From Candidatus Omnitrophota bacterium (lineage in GTDB: Bacteria > Omnitrophota > Gorgyraeia > Gorgyraeales > Gorgyraeaceae), in assembly GCA_018901615.1 (NCBI GenBank), contig JAHIEN010000023.1, positions 1 through 12,636 of the forward strand: a DNA stretch of 12,636 nucleotides. The letters run 5' to 3'. Under the pieces are notes generated by a model that saw nothing but the letters and a program-made list of their open reading frames with translations, made no database searches and had not been told where the DNA came from. Shown in pieces: positions 1-7,432 of this stretch (the stretch's first letter is position 1; every line of letters starts with the position of its first letter). The position numbers and the translations under genes were made by a program.

Positions 1-1549
1 ACAGGTTATTCTGATCATAAGGGATATGCAGCATCTGTGCTAAGCTTGGCGCGTCCTTTTGCGCGACTAATCCTGTTGCCAAAACCACCAGGTCTGCCTT
101 TATCTCGACCTGCGCGCCGCTCAGGGTATCAGCGCCCCTGACAATAAGCTTTCCATCCTTCTCAAATATGCGCGAGACCCTTCCTCTTAAATATATAGCG
201 CCATACTCGTCCTGGACCTTTTTTACAAATTCCTCATAATTCTTGCCTGCTGCCCTTATATCAATATAAAAGACATAGGCCTGGCTGTCCTTATTATGTT
301 CTCTTAAAAGAAGTGCGTGTTTTGCCGTGTACATACAGCATAGCCTTGAACAATAAGGAAGGCCCTTTTGTTCATCGCGCGAGCCAACGCATTGAATAAA
401 AACAACATCTCTCACTTCCTTTCCGTCAGAAGGCCTGATGATCTTGCCACCTGTTGGTCCAGAGGAATTTACCATGCGCTCAAAATGCAGTCCTGTTATC
501 ATATCCTTATATTTACCATAGCCATATTCACCATAAACTGAATGGTCAAACTGGTTAAAGCCAGTTGCCACTATAATCGCCCCGAATTTCTCTTCTATAA
601 CCTCGTCTTTCATATCATAATCTATCGCGCCGACCGTGCAAACCTTTTTGCAGATCCCGCATTTTTTTGTCTTGAAATATAAACAATTTTCGCGGTCTAT
701 CACCGGCACATTGGGAACAGCCTGAGGAAATGGAACATAGATGGCCTTTCTTTTGCCAAGCCCCATGTCAAATTCTGAGGAAACCTTAACAGGGCATTTA
801 TTATAACAGGTGCCGCAGCCGTTACACTTACCCGCGTCTACCGAACGCGCCTTTTTTCTTATCTTTACAGTAAAATTTCCCACAAAGCCTGAGACTTCTT
901 CTATCTCAGAATAGGTGTGTAAAGTAACATTTTCGCTCTGTGAAACAGTTACCATCTTTGGGGTTAAAATACACGCGGCGCAGTCAAGCGTAGGGAAGGT
1001 CTTATCAAAACGCGCCATCCTGCCGCCTATGGAGGGTTCTCTTTCTACAATAACAGCCGGATAATTCGCAAACGCAATATCTATTGCTGACTGTATACCG
1101 GAAATGCCCCCGCCTATAATCAAGACCCTTTTCTCTATCGGAATATAAGTCTTTTCCAACGGCCTGTTGCGCAGGACCTTGGCCGAGGCAAGCCTTACCA
1201 GTTCTATAGCCTTCTGGGTAGCCTTTTCTCTATCCTTGTGGACCCAGGAACAATGCTCCCTGATATTGGCCATCTCCATCAAGTATGGATTTATTCCTGC
1301 TGTTTCTACACATTTTCTAAAGGTTTTTTCATGAAGACTGGGACTACAAGAGGCTATGACGATCCTGTCTAATTTATGTTTCTTGATAGCATTCTTTACA
1401 AGATTCTGGCCCGGGTCAGAACACATGTATTTATACGAAGCTGAATACTTGACCTTTGCAAAAGTCGAGGTAACTTGTGCAACACGCTCTACATCAACAG
1501 TCCCAGCAATATTAGTGCCGCAATGACACACAAATACTCCTATTCTCAT
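1..1549 (-). CDS. hdrA: HdrA-like heterodisulfide reductase subunit A, FAD/Fe-S (3' end outside window)
   Basis: Reading the minus strand from ATG at 1549 gives 516 codons with no stop before the window edge. The usual HdrA is about 650 residues, so the C-terminal part with further ferredoxin motifs is missing here. The start MRIGVFVCHCG is typical of HdrA. An FAD-binding GGGISG lies near residues 146-151, the cysteine patch LDCAACILTPKM near 188-199, a ferredoxin motif CNGCGTCYNKCP near 242-253, and a second cysteine group CLYFKTKKCGICKKVC near 289-304, in which the usual proline after the last Cys is Thr. HdrA is the flavin subunit, which in other systems bifurcates electrons between ferredoxin and a disulfide or other acceptor in the cytoplasm. 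It starts two bases after the hdrB stop (TAG-CT-ATG), so the two are cotranscribed and probably translationally coupled. The physiological partner (hydrogenase, formate dehydrogenase or other) cannot be told from this window. Confidence 0.95.
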   Translation of the reverse strand, partial: MRIGVFVCHCGTNIAGTVDVERVAQVTSTFAKVKYSASYKYMCSDPGQNLVKNAIKKHKLDRIVIASCSPSLHEKTFRKCVETAGINPYLMEMANIREHCSWVHKDREKATQKAIELVRLASAKVLRNRPLEKTYIPIEKRVLIIGGGISGIQSAIDIAFANYPAVIVEREPSIGGRMARFDKTFPTLDCAACILTPKMVTVSQSENVTLHTYSEIEEVSGFVGNFTVKIRKKARSVDAGKCNGCGTCYNKCPVKVSSEFDMGLGKRKAIYVPFPQAVPNVPVIDRENCLYFKTKKCGICKKVCTVGAIDYDMKDEVIEEKFGAIIVATGFNQFDHSVYGEYGYGKYKDMITGLHFERMVNSSGPTGGKIIRPSDGKEVRDVVFIQCVGSRDEQKGLPYCSRLCCMYTAKHALLLREHNKDSQAYVFYIDIRAAGKNYEEFVKKVQDEYGAIYLRGRVSRIFEKDGKLIVRGADTLSGAQVEIKADLVVLATGLVAQKDAPSLAQMLHIPYDQNNL

Positions 1550-1551
1550 AG

Positions 1552-2433
1552 CTATTTATTAACCAAAACCTTTCTCTCCTTCAGCAATGGAAGAGGGTTG
1601 ACAATGTGCTTATCAAGCCCTAATTTTTTTGGCTCAATACCTAAAGCTAACCCCACAAGCTGTGTAAAATAAAAGATCGGCATATTAAAATTCTTCTTGT
1701 ATTTTTTCTCTATTGCGCCCTGCCTCAGATCCAGGTTTGACTGACACAAAGGACAAGCCACTACTATTGCCTGGGCGCCTTCATCATGGGCCATCTGCAG
1801 TATATCCCCGGATAATTTAAGCACGATATCTGTCTTTGTAAGCGAAAAACTCGCGCCGCAGCACTCTGTCTTATACGGCCACTTTACTGGCTCGGCATCA
1901 AGCGTCTTCATTAAATCATCCATAAGATGCGGGTCTTCAAGATCATCAAGCTGTGTAATCTCCGGGGGTCTGGTCAAAAGGCATCCATAGTAGCAGGCCA
2001 CCTTTAGGCCGCTTAATCTATTATTGATTCTCTCAGCTATGTTTTTTAACCCAAAGACATTTACGAGCACATCTAAAAAGTGCCTTACCCTGACTTCGCC
2101 TTTATACGGCTCTCCCACTATCTCTTCTACATTTTTTCTATGTTCTATGTCTTCCCGCATAAAGTGATTGGCTATTTTAAGGCGGCTAAAACACGCGGCG
2201 CAGCAAGTAACTACTTCATATGAATCCATGCCTTTTGCTTTAAGGAGATTCTTTACCGGCAGGGCCAATGATAAAAGGTGCATTGTGATATGGGCAGGTG
2301 TAGCCCCGCAGCATATCCAATCAGGGATCTCTATAAGCTCAATACCAAGGGCCTTGGCTACTTCTTTAGTAGACAGGTCATACTCTTTTGCTGTTGAATG
2401 AAGAGAACATCCTGGAAAATACGCGTACTTCAT
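1552..2433 (-). CDS. hdrB: HdrB-like heterodisulfide reductase subunit B (two CCG domains)
   Basis: This 293-residue protein has two cysteine-rich CCG domains. The first uses C9, C41-C42, C77-C78 and C81 (PGCSLH, WICCGA, TCCAAC). The second uses C147, C191-C192, C227 and C230 (ACYYGC, ECCGAS, ACPLC). In methanogen HdrB these cysteines bind the noncubane [4Fe-4S] clusters that split heterodisulfides; both sets appear complete here. The length matches the family (about 290). The ATG overlaps the hdrC stop as ATGA at 2430-2433, and hdrA follows after two bases, giving the classical C-B-A order. In a bacterium the substrate is unlikely to be CoM-S-S-CoB, so the real acceptor is unknown. Cytoplasmic; no signal peptide or membrane segment. 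Confidence 0.95.
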   Translation of the reverse strand: MKYAYFPGCSLHSTAKEYDLSTKEVAKALGIELIEIPDWICCGATPAHITMHLLSLALPVKNLLKAKGMDSYEVVTCCAACFSRLKIANHFMREDIEHRKNVEEIVGEPYKGEVRVRHFLDVLVNVFGLKNIAERINNRLSGLKVACYYGCLLTRPPEITQLDDLEDPHLMDDLMKTLDAEPVKWPYKTECCGASFSLTKTDIVLKLSGDILQMAHDEGAQAIVVACPLCQSNLDLRQGAIEKKYKKNFNMPIFYFTQLVGLALGIEPKKLGLDKHIVNPLPLLKERKVLVNK

Positions 2434-3083
2434 GGATTATCTCGCTTCGCTATCTTTCCGATGATCTTTCTGGATAGATTTAAAAATAAAAGCCTTGGGT
2501 GCAGAAGCCTGTCTCTATGCGCCTTGCCTAATTTACCTGATCTTTTAAAGATCGCCCTTGTCTCTTTTATATTTTTAATCCTTGGAGGAAAGACACTGAT
2601 CTTTTGCTTAAGAAACATCTTTGGCGCCAAAAAAACATCTTTAAAAAATTCTCCGCTCAAAAGATTAAACATGCCTATCAGGCCCATTTCATAAAGTCTT
2701 CCAAAGAGCTCTATGTTTCTTAAAAATATTTTATTGAAAAGTGGGATCTCGGTCTCTTCTACAGGAATAATGCCTTTTTTATATGCCTGGCGCCTCAAAT
2801 AATCCATTATCTCTGCTATGTCTATCTCACGAGGGCATCTGACAGTACAGGTAAGGCATGATGCGCAAAGCCATATGGTCCGGCTGGATAAGACCTGTTG
2901 TTCCATGCCGAGCTGGGTCATTCTGATAATCTGGTTTGGGAGAAAATCCATCCTGAAAGCAATAGGACAGCCCGCAGAACACTTGCCGCACTGATAACAG
3001 TGGCTGACCTTCTCGCCGCAGTCTTTCTCAAGCGTTAATTGAAAAGGTGAGCGTATTGTATTATGTGAGATAAACCACTTCAC
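2430..3083 (-). CDS. hdrC: HdrC-like heterodisulfide reductase subunit C (two [4Fe-4S])
   Basis: The 217-residue protein carries two cubane-type cluster motifs, CYQCGKCSAGCP (C29, C32, C35, C39) and CASCLTCTVRCP (C73, C76, C79, C83). These are characteristic of HdrC, which passes electrons between HdrA and HdrB. The C-terminal 100 or so residues are basic and lack further cysteines. The start is GTG at 3081-3083: reading upstream in frame there is no other ATG, GTG or TTG before a TGA stop. A GGGAG at 3096-3100 could serve as ribosome binding site, though its 12-base spacing is long. It is first in the hdrCBA unit, behind a likely promoter and downstream of the terminator that ends the regulator operon. 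Its stop overlaps the hdrB start. Confidence 0.94.
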   Translation of the reverse strand: MKWFISHNTIRSPFQLTLEKDCGEKVSHCYQCGKCSAGCPIAFRMDFLPNQIIRMTQLGMEQQVLSSRTIWLCASCLTCTVRCPREIDIAEIMDYLRRQAYKKGIIPVEETEIPLFNKIFLRNIELFGRLYEMGLIGMFNLLSGEFFKDVFLAPKMFLKQKISVFPPRIKNIKETRAIFKRSGKLGKAHRDRLLHPRLLFLNLSRKIIGKIAKRDNP

Positions 3084-3117
3084 GCGAGCGCTACTCTCCC
3101 TATCTTTAGGAATATTA

Positions 3118-3147
3118 GTTATATTGTATATATAGAGAGAATATCAA
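3118..3147 (-). promoter_or_regulatory. Candidate sigma-70-type promoter for hdrCBA
   Basis: On the minus strand a TTGATA -35 box (3142-3147) is followed, after an 18-base spacer, by a TATAAC -10 box (3118-3123). Each matches its consensus at five of six positions. Transcription would start near 3111, about 28 bases before the hdrC GTG. It lies between the terminator at 3180-3205 and hdrC, where an independent promoter is expected. The surroundings are very AT-rich, so chance matches are possible. Confidence 0.55.
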
Positions 3148-3179
3148 CAAGAGGCTAAGGTCCTATTTGACTAAAATAA

Positions 3180-3205
3180 AAAGACCTAGAATTATCTAGG
3201 TCTTT
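3180..3205 (-). terminator. Intrinsic terminator after the response regulator gene
   Basis: A perfect 11-bp stem (3180-3190 pairing with 3195-3205, arms AAAGACCTAGA and TCTAGGTCTTT) encloses the loop ATTA. On the minus strand it is followed by a T-rich tract, TTTATTTTAG. It lies 29 bases beyond the response regulator stop, so it ends the long upstream operon and separates it from hdrCBA. On the plus strand the 3' side is not T-rich, so the polarity is clear. Confidence 0.88.
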
Positions 3206-3234
3206 AGTCCTAATATATTTTAAAGGCTATAAGG

Positions 3235-3888
3235 TTATAATTTTTTATTAAAGGCGTACAGAGCGGCCTGTGTGCGGTTATTGACGTGGAGAGTCTGGAA
3301 AATATTACTGATATGGTTTTTGACTGTCTTTTCTGCGATCCCTAGTTTTTTTGCTATATCTTTATTTGTGCCTCCCAGCACGATCAGGCGTAGTATATCC
3401 TTTTCTCTCTCTGTCAGGTCATTATAAAATTTATCGCCTTCTTTTATAGATCTTTTGTCCATCATGGCAAACTCTTTCAAGACCTTAGTGGCTATAGCAG
3501 GTTGAATCAATGCCTCGCCTTTGTAGACTCTATGGATGGCCTCGAGGACTTCCTCTATTGAAACATCTTTCAATAGATACCCCATCGCGCCTGCCTTGAT
3601 CGCCTCAAAGATATGCGGCTCGTCCTCATAGACAGTGAGTATGATTATTTTGATATGCGGGAATTTCTTTTTAATTTTACAAGTGGCTGTCACGCCGTCC
3701 ATCTGGGGCATACCAATATCCATAAGTATCACATCAGGCCCTGTATTTTTTAACATGTCGAGCGCAGCCTGGCCATTACCCGCCTCACCCACTACTTTGA
3801 TATCTCCTTCTAATTCTAATAACTTTCTTATGCCCTGCCTGAACAATGTATGATCATCGCACAAAAATACTCTTATAGTATCTGACAT
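3235..3888 (-). CDS. NarL/FixJ-family response regulator (REC + LuxR-type HTH)
   Basis: A 217-residue two-domain DNA-binding response regulator. The receiver domain spans about residues 5-120, with acidic pocket D11-D12, phosphoacceptor D57 in LMDIGMP, T85 and K107 (YLLKD). A LuxR-type helix-turn-helix follows at about 152-215, with LTEREKDILRLIVLGGTNKD and AEKTVKNHISNIF. All key phosphorylation residues are present. It begins two bases after the kinase stop (TAG-AT-ATG), with an AGGAG ribosome binding site inside the end of the kinase gene, so it is surely the partner of that kinase. Its targets are unknown; the promoter of hdrCBA next door and the sulfur operon that contains it are candidates by position only. 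Confidence 0.96.
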   Translation of the reverse strand: MSDTIRVFLCDDHTLFRQGIRKLLELEGDIKVVGEAGNGQAALDMLKNTGPDVILMDIGMPQMDGVTATCKIKKKFPHIKIIILTVYEDEPHIFEAIKAGAMGYLLKDVSIEEVLEAIHRVYKGEALIQPAIATKVLKEFAMMDKRSIKEGDKFYNDLTEREKDILRLIVLGGTNKDIAKKLGIAEKTVKNHISNIFQTLHVNNRTQAALYAFNKKL

Positions 3889-3890
3889 AT

Positions 3891-5246
3891 CTAACTCCTC
3901 TCCTTAAGAGGGATGTCTATAGAAACTATTGTACCTTGTTGTGGCATAGACTCAATAACAAATGTCCCGCCTAAAGAACTTGCCCTATGGCGCATACCTG
4001 CAAGGCCCCACTTGCCAGAACTTGAATCAGATAGTTTTGTGCGATTTACATTAAAACCCTTTCCGTTATCCTTGATAAATATCTTTAGGTTGCTGCCATT
4101 ATTTGCCACTAAACTTAGGTCCACGTTTTTTGCCATGCTATGCTTCTTTACATTGGCAAGCGCCTCTCGAATGATGTAAAAAACGGATTTTTTATTCACA
4201 ATACCATCTATTGAGCCGGAGATATTTAGATTAACATCTATGTTGTTACTTTTCTTATACTCTATGAGATAACTATTTAAATTATCCACTATATTAAAAT
4301 CTGTCTCTTCTGGCGACTTGAGGTCAAATATCACTTGACGTGTCCTGTTTAAAAGGTCCTTTGTGCTTTCTCTTAATAACGTCAGCTCCTCGATAGCCTT
4401 CGTAGGATCAATCTTATAAAGTCTCTCGCTGAGCTCGATTCTTTTTATAATATTGACCAGATCCTGCGCGCAACCATCATGCAAGTCAAGGGCAATCCTG
4501 TTACGTTCTTCCACTGTATTTAGCCTTTTGATTTCCTGTATGTTCTCTTTTAAATGCCCGACCATTTCATTAAATGCCGTTGTTAATGCTCCTATCTCGT
4601 CTTTTGATTTTATATCGATCTTTGCATCTAAATCCCCGCCTCCGATCCTAGAAGCGAAGTTTTTCAATCTTATGATCTGGTTTGAAAATAAAATCCCTAT
4701 GATTAAAAATACAACGATGCCTATGCCTAGACCTATAAGAATAACAATCGCTACATAATAATTTACCTTTGTAATCTCCGCGATATCCTTTTTGCCAGAC
4801 TCTAAAGAAATACCCATATGAAGGGTTCCCAACTCTCCTTCTGATATCGGTATAGCTATGTCGTAGAGACGTCTGTTATTGTTTAAAAACCCTTTCACGC
4901 TATGCGGATATGAACCTGGATTAAATGACAAAAGTCCTTTTGGAAATCCTTTACTAAATGTATGCGATATTATTTTTTCCTCAGGACCGCGAACAAATAA
5001 ATACTGCACATCCTCTAATCTATCCAGATTATCATGCAGGAGTATTGAAAGTGCAATTTTGTCGTCAAGTAGCAAAAGACTCTTCGTTTCATTGGAGAGG
5101 AATTTCGCAATATCCACATCCCTTTTAATGACCTGGGACGTAATCTTCTCCGGCAGTATGATAGAGAGAGGCAGATATATAGACAGGCCTATAAATATAA
5201 ACAATACCGCGACCCAGAAAATAAGTTTTGACCGTATGCTCTTCAT
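3891..5246 (-). CDS. NarX-type membrane sensor histidine kinase (HAMP, HisKA_3, HATPase)
   Basis: This 451-residue sensor kinase has a first membrane helix at about 8-31, an extracytoplasmic sensor region of about 130 residues (32-160), a second helix at about 161-187, a HAMP linker (about 189-240), and a HisKA_3 dimerisation helix with phosphoacceptor H256 in LDLHDGCAQ, matching the HDxxxQ motif of NarX-like kinases. The ATPase domain shows an N box (REALANVKKH, 360-369), DNGKGF (393-398) and GKWGLAGM (411-418). The sensor region has no motif I recognise. Its ATG overlaps the stop of the upstream binding lipoprotein gene (TAATG), implying coupled translation and a working partnership. It follows that the kinase probably reads the ligand state of that lipoprotein, as in other systems that pair binding protein and kinase. 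Confidence 0.95.
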   Translation of the reverse strand: MKSIRSKLIFWVAVLFIFIGLSIYLPLSIILPEKITSQVIKRDVDIAKFLSNETKSLLLLDDKIALSILLHDNLDRLEDVQYLFVRGPEEKIISHTFSKGFPKGLLSFNPGSYPHSVKGFLNNNRRLYDIAIPISEGELGTLHMGISLESGKKDIAEITKVNYYVAIVILIGLGIGIVVFLIIGILFSNQIIRLKNFASRIGGGDLDAKIDIKSKDEIGALTTAFNEMVGHLKENIQEIKRLNTVEERNRIALDLHDGCAQDLVNIIKRIELSERLYKIDPTKAIEELTLLRESTKDLLNRTRQVIFDLKSPEETDFNIVDNLNSYLIEYKKSNNIDVNLNISGSIDGIVNKKSVFYIIREALANVKKHSMAKNVDLSLVANNGSNLKIFIKDNGKGFNVNRTKLSDSSSGKWGLAGMRHRASSLGGTFVIESMPQQGTIVSIDIPLKERS

Positions 5247-6172
5247 TAATCAGAATCTCTCTTTATAACGCTCTCCCTGACGTATCTTATTGTATCATAG
5301 CTGGAATCGTCTATCTCAATGAATCTATCAATGAACATTGCCCTGAGTATATTCTTTCCCTCTTCATCATTGTGCATATTCAACAGGGTGTCTTTTATCT
5401 TTATCTTTAGATCCTCGTTTAAGCCGGGACGAACTACTACTGGCGGGATACCGTATGGTTTGGAAACTTTGATTATCTTTGTCTTTTGGGTGTATTCACT
5501 ACCCTTTTTATCCATATAGTCCCAGATGAGACTATCCACAGCTGCAGCGTCAACTATGCCCTGAGCCACGGCCTTGATCGATCTATCATGGCCATAGGTA
5601 TATGAATATTCTTTAAAAAGGCTTTGCGGGTTCTCTCCTAATTGATGCAACATATAGGTCGGAATCAATTTCCCTGTGTTAGAGATTGGATCCACAAAGG
5701 CAAACCTCTTTCCTCTTAATCCATAGAGATTTTCAATCCCGCTGTCCTTGTCAACAATAATATAAGAGTAATACAATGGTTCGCCATTTACCACTGGAGC
5801 AACCAGAAGCTCCAGGCCAAACTCATCATGACCTATTACATAAGGCCCGCCGCAGACAAATGCCACATCAATATCGCCTTTTTTTAAAAGGCTATTCACT
5901 TCAGCATAAGTCCTTTTTTCGACAAAATTTATCTTCTTATTTAACCCCTGTCCGATATAATCTAAGAGTTTTTTATAATAGGCGTATCCTTCTTCCGGTG
6001 TTATCATAGAGCCGACGCATATATTAATCTCAGAATCCTGGGAAGGCCTTACACGCCCTATCTCTACAGTATCATTAAAGTCTATTTTCTCTAGTTTCTC
6101 TGTCTGATTGCAGCCAGCAAGAAAAAACGTGAGCAAAAAAATCAAGGCCAGATATATCCTGCTTCTAAACAT
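5246..6172 (-). CDS. PhnD-like substrate-binding lipoprotein (putative sensor component)
   Basis: The 308-residue product starts with a hydrophobic signal peptide and a lipobox LAGC, giving a lipidated Cys at residue 21, so it should be anchored outside the cytoplasmic membrane. The rest (about 48-300) reads as a PhnD-type phosphate/phosphonate-like binding fold: VGSMITPEEGYAYYKKLLDY, then DVAFVCGGPYVIG, GLRGKRFAFVDPISNTGKLI, and AAAVDSLIWDYM, the usual order of ligand-binding segments in this superfamily. No permease or ATPase gene lies nearby; instead a kinase and regulator follow without gaps. The PhnD superfamily includes AioX/ArxX, which bind arsenite and act with a kinase and regulator, so a sensory role is likely. 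The ligand cannot be read from sequence; given the operon, a sulfur or other oxyanion is a guess. ATG at 6170-6172, AGGA nine bases upstream. Confidence 0.9.
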   Translation of the reverse strand: MFRSRIYLALIFLLTFFLAGCNQTEKLEKIDFNDTVEIGRVRPSQDSEINICVGSMITPEEGYAYYKKLLDYIGQGLNKKINFVEKRTYAEVNSLLKKGDIDVAFVCGGPYVIGHDEFGLELLVAPVVNGEPLYYSYIIVDKDSGIENLYGLRGKRFAFVDPISNTGKLIPTYMLHQLGENPQSLFKEYSYTYGHDRSIKAVAQGIVDAAAVDSLIWDYMDKKGSEYTQKTKIIKVSKPYGIPPVVVRPGLNEDLKIKIKDTLLNMHNDEEGKNILRAMFIDRFIEIDDSSYDTIRYVRESVIKRDSD

Positions 6173-6206
6173 GGGTAATTATCCTAAAGGCAACTGATTC
6201 GCCTGA

Positions 6207-6446
6207 CTATTCGACAATGTCGCCGACTACAGGCTCTACTTTGACCCCGGTTTTTTCCAAATATTTTCTTCCGGCCTCGAGGTTTTCCTTTGTGCCGTTG
6301 AGTTCCAGCGTCACTTCGCCTATTTCCTCTGTGACCTTGGCCCTCCGGATATTTGGAATCACATCATATTTTTTAGCCATGGTATAGATCACAGGTTCTT
6401 TGATTAATTTCTGTGGGTATATCAGGTGTACAATAAGTTTTGGCAT
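6207..6446 (-). CDS. NIL-domain small protein
   Basis: A 79-residue protein that is almost all NIL domain (VHLIYPQKLIKEPVIYTMAK, then PNIRRAKVTEEIGEVTLELN, then a helix rich in Glu and Lys). NIL domains occur at the C terminus of methionine ABC transporter ATPases, where they bind methionine, and also as stand-alone or ferredoxin-fused proteins linked to homocysteine synthesis in methanogens and other anaerobes. No cysteines or ferredoxin motif are present in this copy. The start is well set by AAAGGAGGG seven to eight bases before ATG at 6444-6446. It sits 215 bases after thiF and 34 bases before the binding lipoprotein. By family and neighbours it may take part in sulfur transfer or sense methionine; neither is shown by the sequence. 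Confidence 0.88.
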   Translation of the reverse strand: MPKLIVHLIYPQKLIKEPVIYTMAKKYDVIPNIRRAKVTEEIGEVTLELNGTKENLEAGRKYLEKTGVKVEPVVGDIVE

Positions 6447-6472
6447 AGATTATCCCTCCTTTAATGAGCACT

Positions 6473-6505
6473 GCAGTTACGAAAATCAAAGATTTTCGTA
6501 ACTGC
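6473..6505. repeat. Perfect 15-bp inverted repeat with 3-base loop
   Basis: Arms 6473-6487 (GCAGTTACGAAAATC) and 6491-6505 are perfectly complementary around AAA. There is no T-run on either side, so it does not look like an intrinsic terminator. On the minus strand it lies 26 bases before the NIL start codon and just upstream of its ribosome binding site. It may be a dispersed palindrome or an mRNA stabiliser or processing stem. Confidence 0.85.
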
Positions 6506-6543
6506 CTCTCTTTTGGTTAACTTCTATGAAGGTGCGAATTAAA

Positions 6544-6596
6544 CCCCCACACCAATTGGGAAGTTTCAGTCTTTTTCCCACCAATTGGTGTGGGGG
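6544..6596. repeat. GC-rich 16-bp inverted repeat between thiF and the NIL gene
   Basis: Arms 6544-6559 (CCCCCACACCAATTGG) and 6581-6596 are perfectly complementary. A second 5-bp pairing (TTCCC with GGGAA) can extend the stem across a bulge. The right arm also contains the 12-bp palindrome CACCAATTGGTG (6579-6590). On the minus strand only TTTAATT follows, a poor U-tract, so termination, if any, would be partial. Probably a repeat element with possible attenuator effect. Confidence 0.8.
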
Positions 6597-6646
6597 TCAA
6601 GTTCAGCTATCAGATCCGCCTGCGGCGGACCTGGGCTTCACTTGAC
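6596..6646. repeat. Nested imperfect palindrome just after thiF
   Basis: An inner stem TCCGCC/GGCGGA (6615-6620 with 6624-6629, loop TGC) sits inside an outer stem GTCAAGT/ACTTGAC (6596-6602 with 6640-6646), with partial pairing between them, giving a hairpin of about 51 bases. It abuts the neighbouring 16-bp inverted repeat and begins 15 bases after the thiF stop on the minus strand. No U-tract follows. It looks like a REP-like element. Confidence 0.7.
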
Positions 6647-6661
6647 AGAATAACTCGTAGT

Positions 6662-7432
6662 CTATAGTTTTGTAACGCTCGGGTTTTTTCCGCATACCGG
6701 ACAATTTGGATCCTTCGGGACCTTTACCTGCCTGAAAGAAGAGTCCAGCGCATTGAAAATCAGCAATCTCCCCGTGAGCAGATCCCCTGTTCCCAGTATA
6801 TATTTCAATACCTCGTTTGCCTGTATAGTTCCAATAATACCCGCGACCACTCCCAGGATCCCCGCCTCCTGGCAGCTGGGCACAAGTCCTGGCGGTGGCG
6901 GTTCAGGAAACAGGCACCTGTAGCACGCGCTCTCACCTGGCAAGATAGTTATTGCCTGGCCGTCAAACCTGAATATACCACCGTGCGAAAGAGGCTTCTT
7001 AGCTAAAACACAGGCGTCATTTACAAGAAATCTCGTAGGAAAATTATCAGAACCATCCACTACAATATCATAATCCTTTATGATATCCGTTATATTAGCC
7101 GAGGTTATTCGTAGATTGTAAGTAATTATCTCTATCTCAGGATTTATTGCGTTGAGGGTTTTCTTCGCAGAGTCCACCTTTGGCATTCCAACGGTATTTG
7201 TAGAATGCGCTATCTGCCTCTGAAGATTGTTTAATTCAACTTTATCAGAATCCACAATGCCAATCTTCCCAATTCCGGCTGACGCAAGATACAGCAATGC
7301 AGGAGAACCCAGGCCACCAGCGCCAACAACCAGCACCCTTGCCTTTAAAAGTCTTTCCTGGCCTTTACCGCCTATATTGGGCAAGATCAATTGTCTTGAA
7401 TAACGTTCGATCTGCGCATCTGTCAAATTCAC
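6662..7432 (-). CDS. ThiF/MoeB/HesA-family carrier-protein adenylyltransferase
   Basis: A 256-residue E1-like enzyme that adenylates the C-terminal glycine of a ubiquitin-fold sulfur carrier. It shows the nucleotide-binding GAGGLG (37-42), DSDKVELNNLQRQ (61-73), VDGSDNFPTRFLVND (125-139), a conserved Cys at 187 (PSCQEAG), and four zinc-ligand cysteines in CYRC (170-173) and CPVC (244-247). It has no C-terminal rhodanese domain, so sulfur must come from free sulfide or another donor such as the TusA-like protein. The start is GTG overlapping the upstream carrier stop (GTGA), so it is coupled to the carrier that it most likely activates. MoeB or ThiF proper cannot be excluded, but the cysteine/homocysteine context favours a HcyF-like role. 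The length is usual for the family. Confidence 0.93.
   Translation of the reverse strand: MNLTDAQIERYSRQLILPNIGGKGQERLLKARVLVVGAGGLGSPALLYLASAGIGKIGIVDSDKVELNNLQRQIAHSTNTVGMPKVDSAKKTLNAINPEIEIITYNLRITSANITDIIKDYDIVVDGSDNFPTRFLVNDACVLAKKPLSHGGIFRFDGQAITILPGESACYRCLFPEPPPPGLVPSCQEAGILGVVAGIIGTIQANEVLKYILGTGDLLTGRLLIFNALDSSFRQVKVPKDPNCPVCGKNPSVTKL

Noticed and set aside
3111..3125. AATAT-TAGTT-ATATT as a regulator operator
   Set aside because: The short inverted repeat is in a very AT-rich promoter region and is likely by chance.
3913..5519. Open frames on the plus strand opposite the kinase and lipoprotein genes
   Set aside because: They lack ribosome binding sites and recognisable domains and lie fully opposite well-supported genes; the same holds for all other plus-strand frames.
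6447..6500. Separate promoter for the NIL and sensor genes (TTGATT, 18-base spacer, ATTAAA)
   Set aside because: The -10 match is weak and the -35 lies within the perfect palindrome, so it is not supported.
6544..6596. Intrinsic terminator after thiF
   Set aside because: The stem is strong, but only TTTAATT follows on the minus strand; called a repeat with at most partial termination.
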